Of a stretch of 64,000 bases of DNA, positions 60,510 to 64,000 are shown one piece after another. The notes below the pieces were generated by a model that saw only the letters and a program-made list of their open reading frames with translations, ran no database searches and had not been told where the DNA came from. Where the stretch lies: the NCBI GenBank assembly GCA_025363275.1, contig JANYEE010000260.1:21599-85598 (forward strand), written 5' to 3'. Every line of letters starts with the position of its first letter. Position 1 is the first letter of the stretch. The position numbers and the translations under genes are program-made. The stretch comes from Burkholderiales bacterium. GTDB taxonomy: Bacteria > Pseudomonadota > Gammaproteobacteria > Burkholderiales > Burkholderiaceae_C.

Positions 60510-61454
60510 TTGATTTTGCCCTCAATCCAATCCCCGCTGGGCGCTCTTCCTGCACGCTTTCGCCGAACCCGCGTGCTCATCGTCGGATGTGGTGATGTTG
60601 GCTTGCGTGTCGCGCGTCAACTTACCAAGCGTGTTCGCGTGCTGGCACTGACCTCCAGCGCGCAGCGCATCCCTTCGTTGCGTGCGCAAGGGATCGTTCC
60701 GTTGCTGGGCAACTTGGATCAGATTGCAAGTTTGCGCCGCCTAGCAGGCCTTGGTCATCGGGTCATTCATCTGGCGCCCCCTGCGGCTATGGGCGGTGTG
60801 GACGCTCGCACCCGGTCGTTGCTCGCAGTCTTGCGCAGTCGTACGCTGCCCCGTACCTTGGTTTATGGCTCGACCAGTGGTGTTTACGGAGACTGCGGTG
60901 GGGGCCGGGTATCGGAATCGCATGTGTTGAACGCCCGTACCGCACGCGCGCTACGCAGGGTCGATGCTGAAACACGCGTGCGACATTGGGGCCAGTCTAG
61001 TTTGGCCGCTACCTGCATTCTGCGCATACCCGGCATTTACGCGCCCGACCGTGAGGGCGGTACGCCGCGCATGCGATTACTGAAAGGCCTGCCTGTTCTG
61101 AATGCGGATCAGGATGTGTTTACCAACCATATCCATGCCGATGATCTGGCCCAAGCCTGCGTCTTGGCCTTGTGGCGTGGTAAATCCCAGCGCGTCTACA
61201 ACGTCAACGATGACACTGATCTCAAAATGGGCGACTACTTTGATCTCGCCGCAGACTTATACGGGTTGACCAGACCACCACGCTTGAGCCGCGCAGAGGC
61301 GACAACCCAACTGTCTCCTATGCAAATGAGCTTTATGGGCGAGTCGCGCCGCTTGGTCAATTCTCGCGTCAAATGCGAACTAGGGCTGACGCTTCGCTAT
61401 CCCAATGTGCAAAGCGGACTGACCGAGACCGGCCGTATAACCAAGCGGGTTTAG
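60510..61454 (+). CDS. NAD-dependent epimerase/SDR family protein
   Basis: VLIVGCGDVGLRVARQL, LVYGSTSGVYGDCGG, FTNHIHADDLAQACVLAL; TTG start. Confidence 0.85.
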   Translation: MILPSIQSPLGALPARFRRTRVLIVGCGDVGLRVARQLTKRVRVLALTSSAQRIPSLRAQGIVPLLGNLDQIASLRRLAGLGHRVIHLAPPAAMGGVDARTRSLLAVLRSRTLPRTLVYGSTSGVYGDCGGGRVSESHVLNARTARALRRVDAETRVRHWGQSSLAATCILRIPGIYAPDREGGTPRMRLLKGLPVLNADQDVFTNHIHADDLAQACVLALWRGKSQRVYNVNDDTDLKMGDYFDLAADLYGLTRPPRLSRAEATTQLSPMQMSFMGESRRLVNSRVKCELGLTLRYPNVQSGLTETGRITKRV

Positions 61455-62998
61455 TGTTCCTCCAAGTCCGGATACTGATGGCGTAGCGCCCGGAAGGCGT
61501 CAAGGTTGGCCATCAGTAGTTCCACCAGATGGGGGTCGAACTGATTACCTGAACCGGCGTGGATGTGCTGTGCGACCTGCTCGTCAGACCATGCGCCTTT
61601 GTAGCTGCGCCTCGATCCAAGCGCATCAAAAACATCAATCAGTGCGGTGATGCGCCCAGAAATGGGTATATCTCCCCCTCGCAGGCCATTGGGGTACCCC
61701 GTGCCATCCCACTTTTCATGGTGGGTGATCGCAATTTCAGCCCCTAGCCTCATCAACGGCCGGTCTGACTTTTGCAGAATGTCCAAACCAAACTGCGCGT
61801 GCCTTTGCATCAGCTCCCACTCTTTAGCGTCCAGCTTTCCGGGCTTGTGCAGGATGGCATCGGGAATGGCCACTTTGCCGATGTCGTGTAGGGGTGATGC
61901 ATGTTTGATCAGCAGAATCTGGTCTTCTGGCAAACCGCACAGTCGGGCTAGCATTTCACTACCCAGAGCAACACGCTTTACGTGGGCACCGGTTTCTTTG
62001 CTTCGCGCTTCAACCGCATCGGCCAGGATGTAGACCAGTTCCTTTTGGGTTTCACGCAAGTCTTCTTGTAGATTGATGTTCTCGAAAGTGACGGCCACGC
62101 TCTGGGTGTAGATTTCAAGAAGCTGCCGATCGAGCTTTTCCAACGTGGATGCGTGGGTCACGTATAGCAAGTTGCTAGCCCCGCGGTTCCCAGCGTTGTA
62201 AACCACGTAGGCGTCGTCAAAATGCAAAGGCGCTTTGGCAGTGAGTACTTTTTGAAACCGCTGCGCCACCAAGGGCGGTAGATCGTCAAATTGGGTCCCC
62301 GTGCTGTATTTGACGTATGCGCCGGTCGCAGCCAGGGTACGAGAGGATTGGAGCCGGGCGTGGGTTGCAGGAAGTACCGTGCAATACAGCGCCGAAATAT
62401 CCAGATGCAGTAGAGAGGTTAATTGCTCCAGAACAGCGGTGGCAAAAAGGGTGAGTGACTCCGACGTTTGAACCTTTTCGGTGGCGCGCAGCACACGCGT
62501 GAGTCCGTCTCGTTGCTCTTCTATCACACACAAATCCCGGTAAGCCCGCAGCTTGCTGTAAAGCAGGGTCCGCAGCTTCTGGATGGTCATCTCGGTTTTT
62601 TCTTTGTAGTCGTCGATGTCGTAATCGCGAATAACCTGATCTTGCGGCGCCTGCCCGGGCTGGCCCGTGCGCATCACCAAGCGCGTGCGGTGATTTTCTA
62701 GGGTGTTGCGCACATAGCGCACCAAGTCCAAGCCGGCATGTTCGGTCTCCATGACCACGTCGACGATCGCCAGCGCGATGTCATCGCGACCCTCGAAAAT
62801 GACCTGGCCTTCCTTCGCGGAGTAGGCACTGAGCAATTCCAATTCTTGGCCTTGGAATTCGAAATTGCGAAGAGCCAACCGGGTGACGGTATGCACTTCC
62901 GTATCGTCGTCAACCATGAGCACGCACCAGCTTCTCTTGCCAAGCGGGTTGGCAACTGGGTTAGCTGGGGGCGCCTCGTCTGCAAAGAGCATTTCCAT
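61451..62998 (-). CDS. Response regulator with DUF3369 and HD-GYP domain
   Basis: VLMVDDDTEVHTVTRLAL receiver; ASPLHDIGKVAIPD and HHEKWDGTGYPNGLRGGDIPISGRI HD-GYP; start 62998. Confidence 0.92.
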   Translation of the reverse strand: MEMLFADEAPPANPVANPLGKRSWCVLMVDDDTEVHTVTRLALRNFEFQGQELELLSAYSAKEGQVIFEGRDDIALAIVDVVMETEHAGLDLVRYVRNTLENHRTRLVMRTGQPGQAPQDQVIRDYDIDDYKEKTEMTIQKLRTLLYSKLRAYRDLCVIEEQRDGLTRVLRATEKVQTSESLTLFATAVLEQLTSLLHLDISALYCTVLPATHARLQSSRTLAATGAYVKYSTGTQFDDLPPLVAQRFQKVLTAKAPLHFDDAYVVYNAGNRGASNLLYVTHASTLEKLDRQLLEIYTQSVAVTFENINLQEDLRETQKELVYILADAVEARSKETGAHVKRVALGSEMLARLCGLPEDQILLIKHASPLHDIGKVAIPDAILHKPGKLDAKEWELMQRHAQFGLDILQKSDRPLMRLGAEIAITHHEKWDGTGYPNGLRGGDIPISGRITALIDVFDALGSRRSYKGAWSDEQVAQHIHAGSGNQFDPHLVELLMANLDAFRALRHQYPDLEEH

Positions 62999-63057
62999 CA
63001 AGGTCTCCTGAGCAATACCGCGGGCACTGACCCAGCACCTCGGTCCAACGCAACATG

Positions 63058-63804
63058 TCAATGCATTGTGCCCTGATCCGAAAGCTCCGGTTGTGTGTAT
63101 GCAAGTAAAAGCAGTTTCCAAACGATCCAACTACATAGCAAGGTGATGGGGCAGGCCCACAACACATCACTCAGCCAGTGCGCTACATCGGCCATGCGGG
63201 CAAAGCCAATCAACAGACCCGCGGTGATGCCAGCTAGGGCCCACATGGCTTGGCGGCGACGATGAATCAGCATCAGACTCACGAAAAAAAATCCACACGC
63301 TACGTGGCCGCTGACAAACGAACAGTTGTTACTGCATTGGTCAGTAATGACTGCGGCGCGAGTGAATCGTTGTGTTCCGCCAAATTGTTCCACTTGGTAG
63401 GGCCGAGCGCGTTGCCAGTTGTCTTTGAAGACTAGATTGACAACAGCGCCAGGCCCCAACGCTGCTGCCAATGCCAGGAATGCCAGTGGCATACGCCATT
63501 GTTTGCCATGGCGGGTCACGCTAGTGAACAGCCATCCTGCGAACGCACCGAACACCATCCATCGGAAGGCGGTTGGAATCTGTGCGTTGATCCACACCAC
63601 CCAAGACCACTGCCCCGCATCGATCTGCGGTATTGCACCGACAAACAAGCCGGCTGTCACCAAATCAATACTTGGCCACACCGTTGGGATGCAGGCCAAG
63701 GCTAGGAATACTGCAAAGATGGTCCAAAAAAGCACAGGTGCTTTTGCGGGGCTTTTTGCGGGGCTGCTTGGGACTGCTACGTCAGATTGGGAAGTGGTTT
63801 GCAT
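63058..63804 (-). CDS. PAP2 superfamily phosphatase membrane protein
   Basis: KDNWQRARPYQVEQFGG and SNNCSFVSGHVACGFFF PAP2 motifs. Confidence 0.88.
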   Translation of the reverse strand: MQTTSQSDVAVPSSPAKSPAKAPVLFWTIFAVFLALACIPTVWPSIDLVTAGLFVGAIPQIDAGQWSWVVWINAQIPTAFRWMVFGAFAGWLFTSVTRHGKQWRMPLAFLALAAALGPGAVVNLVFKDNWQRARPYQVEQFGGTQRFTRAAVITDQCSNNCSFVSGHVACGFFFVSLMLIHRRRQAMWALAGITAGLLIGFARMADVAHWLSDVLWACPITLLCSWIVWKLLLLAYTQPELSDQGTMH

Positions 63805-63850
63805 TGGATCCTAGGATGCCATTGACGCTCAGATAAATCCAGCGCAAAGA

Positions 63851-63880
63851 AAAAGCCAGACAACTGCTGTTGTCTGGCTT
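63851..63880 (-). terminator. Rho-independent terminator after tRNA-Leu
   Basis: aaagccagacaac tgct gttgtctggcttt: 13-bp perfect stem; U tract on the minus strand. Confidence 0.9.
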
Positions 63881-63885
63881 TCAAT

Positions 63886-63971
63886 GTGGTGCCCGGGGCC
63901 GGAATCGAACCGGCACGCCTTGCGGCGCGGGATTTTGAGTCCCGTGCGTCTACCAATTCCACCACCCGGGC
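63886..63971 (-). tRNA. tRNA-Leu (anticodon CAA)
   Basis: Minus strand GCCCGGGTGGTGGAATTGGTAGACGCACGGGACTCAAAATCCCGCGCCGCAAGGCGTGCCGGTTCGATTCCGGCCCCGGGCACCA; long variable arm, loop CTCAAAA. Confidence 0.97.
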
Positions 63972-64000
63972 GACGCCAATACGTAAGCCCTGAATTATGG

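Noticed and set aside
1-64000. CRISPR array or cas genes
   Set aside because: No regularly spaced direct repeats or Cas-like ORFs seen.
1-64000. Prophage, integrative element or classical IS with transposase/terminal repeats
   Set aside because: Only the RAYT-type Y1 transposase is present; no integrase, phage structural or conjugation genes, including next to the two tRNA genes.

Overview
This 64 kb window looks like a chromosome segment from a Comamonadaceae-type betaproteobacterium (Rhodoferax/Polaromonas-like, judged from gene order and dispersed-repeat style; no search was run). Most of it is conserved core genome: msrPQ, lptM/cyaY, mrcA, pilMNOPQ, aroKB, a dGTPase gene, gltBD, mla genes with an ABC-2 exporter, ibaG-murA, the his genes, hinT, tatABC, a DegQ-like protease, pdxA, petABC, sspAB, rarA, livHMGF, and tRNA-Thr(TGT) and tRNA-Leu(CAA). 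The accessory content is concentrated in the histidine operon (about 32.6-43.2 kb). Two unrelated toxin-antitoxin modules sit between same-strand his genes: an RHH/PIN (VapBC-like) pair between hisD and hisC, and a YefM/YoeB pair between hisA and hisF. The vapC stop overlaps the hisC start (ATGA). A 35-bp nested palindrome lies 10 bp before the RHH antitoxin gene, and a TGTACA-containing inverted repeat precedes yefM. Most other his junctions carry copies of dispersed intergenic repeats, one overlapping the hisD start codon and one spanning the vapB/vapC junction. Other points of interest are a RAYT (REP-associated Y1 transposase) with candidate flanking repeats upstream of gltB, an orphan lptM without lysA that reads into antisense msrQ, an Ig-like-repeat lipoprotein inserted between pilQ and aroK, and a lower-GC first 12.4 kb. 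Start codons were adjusted from the ORF track where justified. Family names rest on motif recognition by eye.
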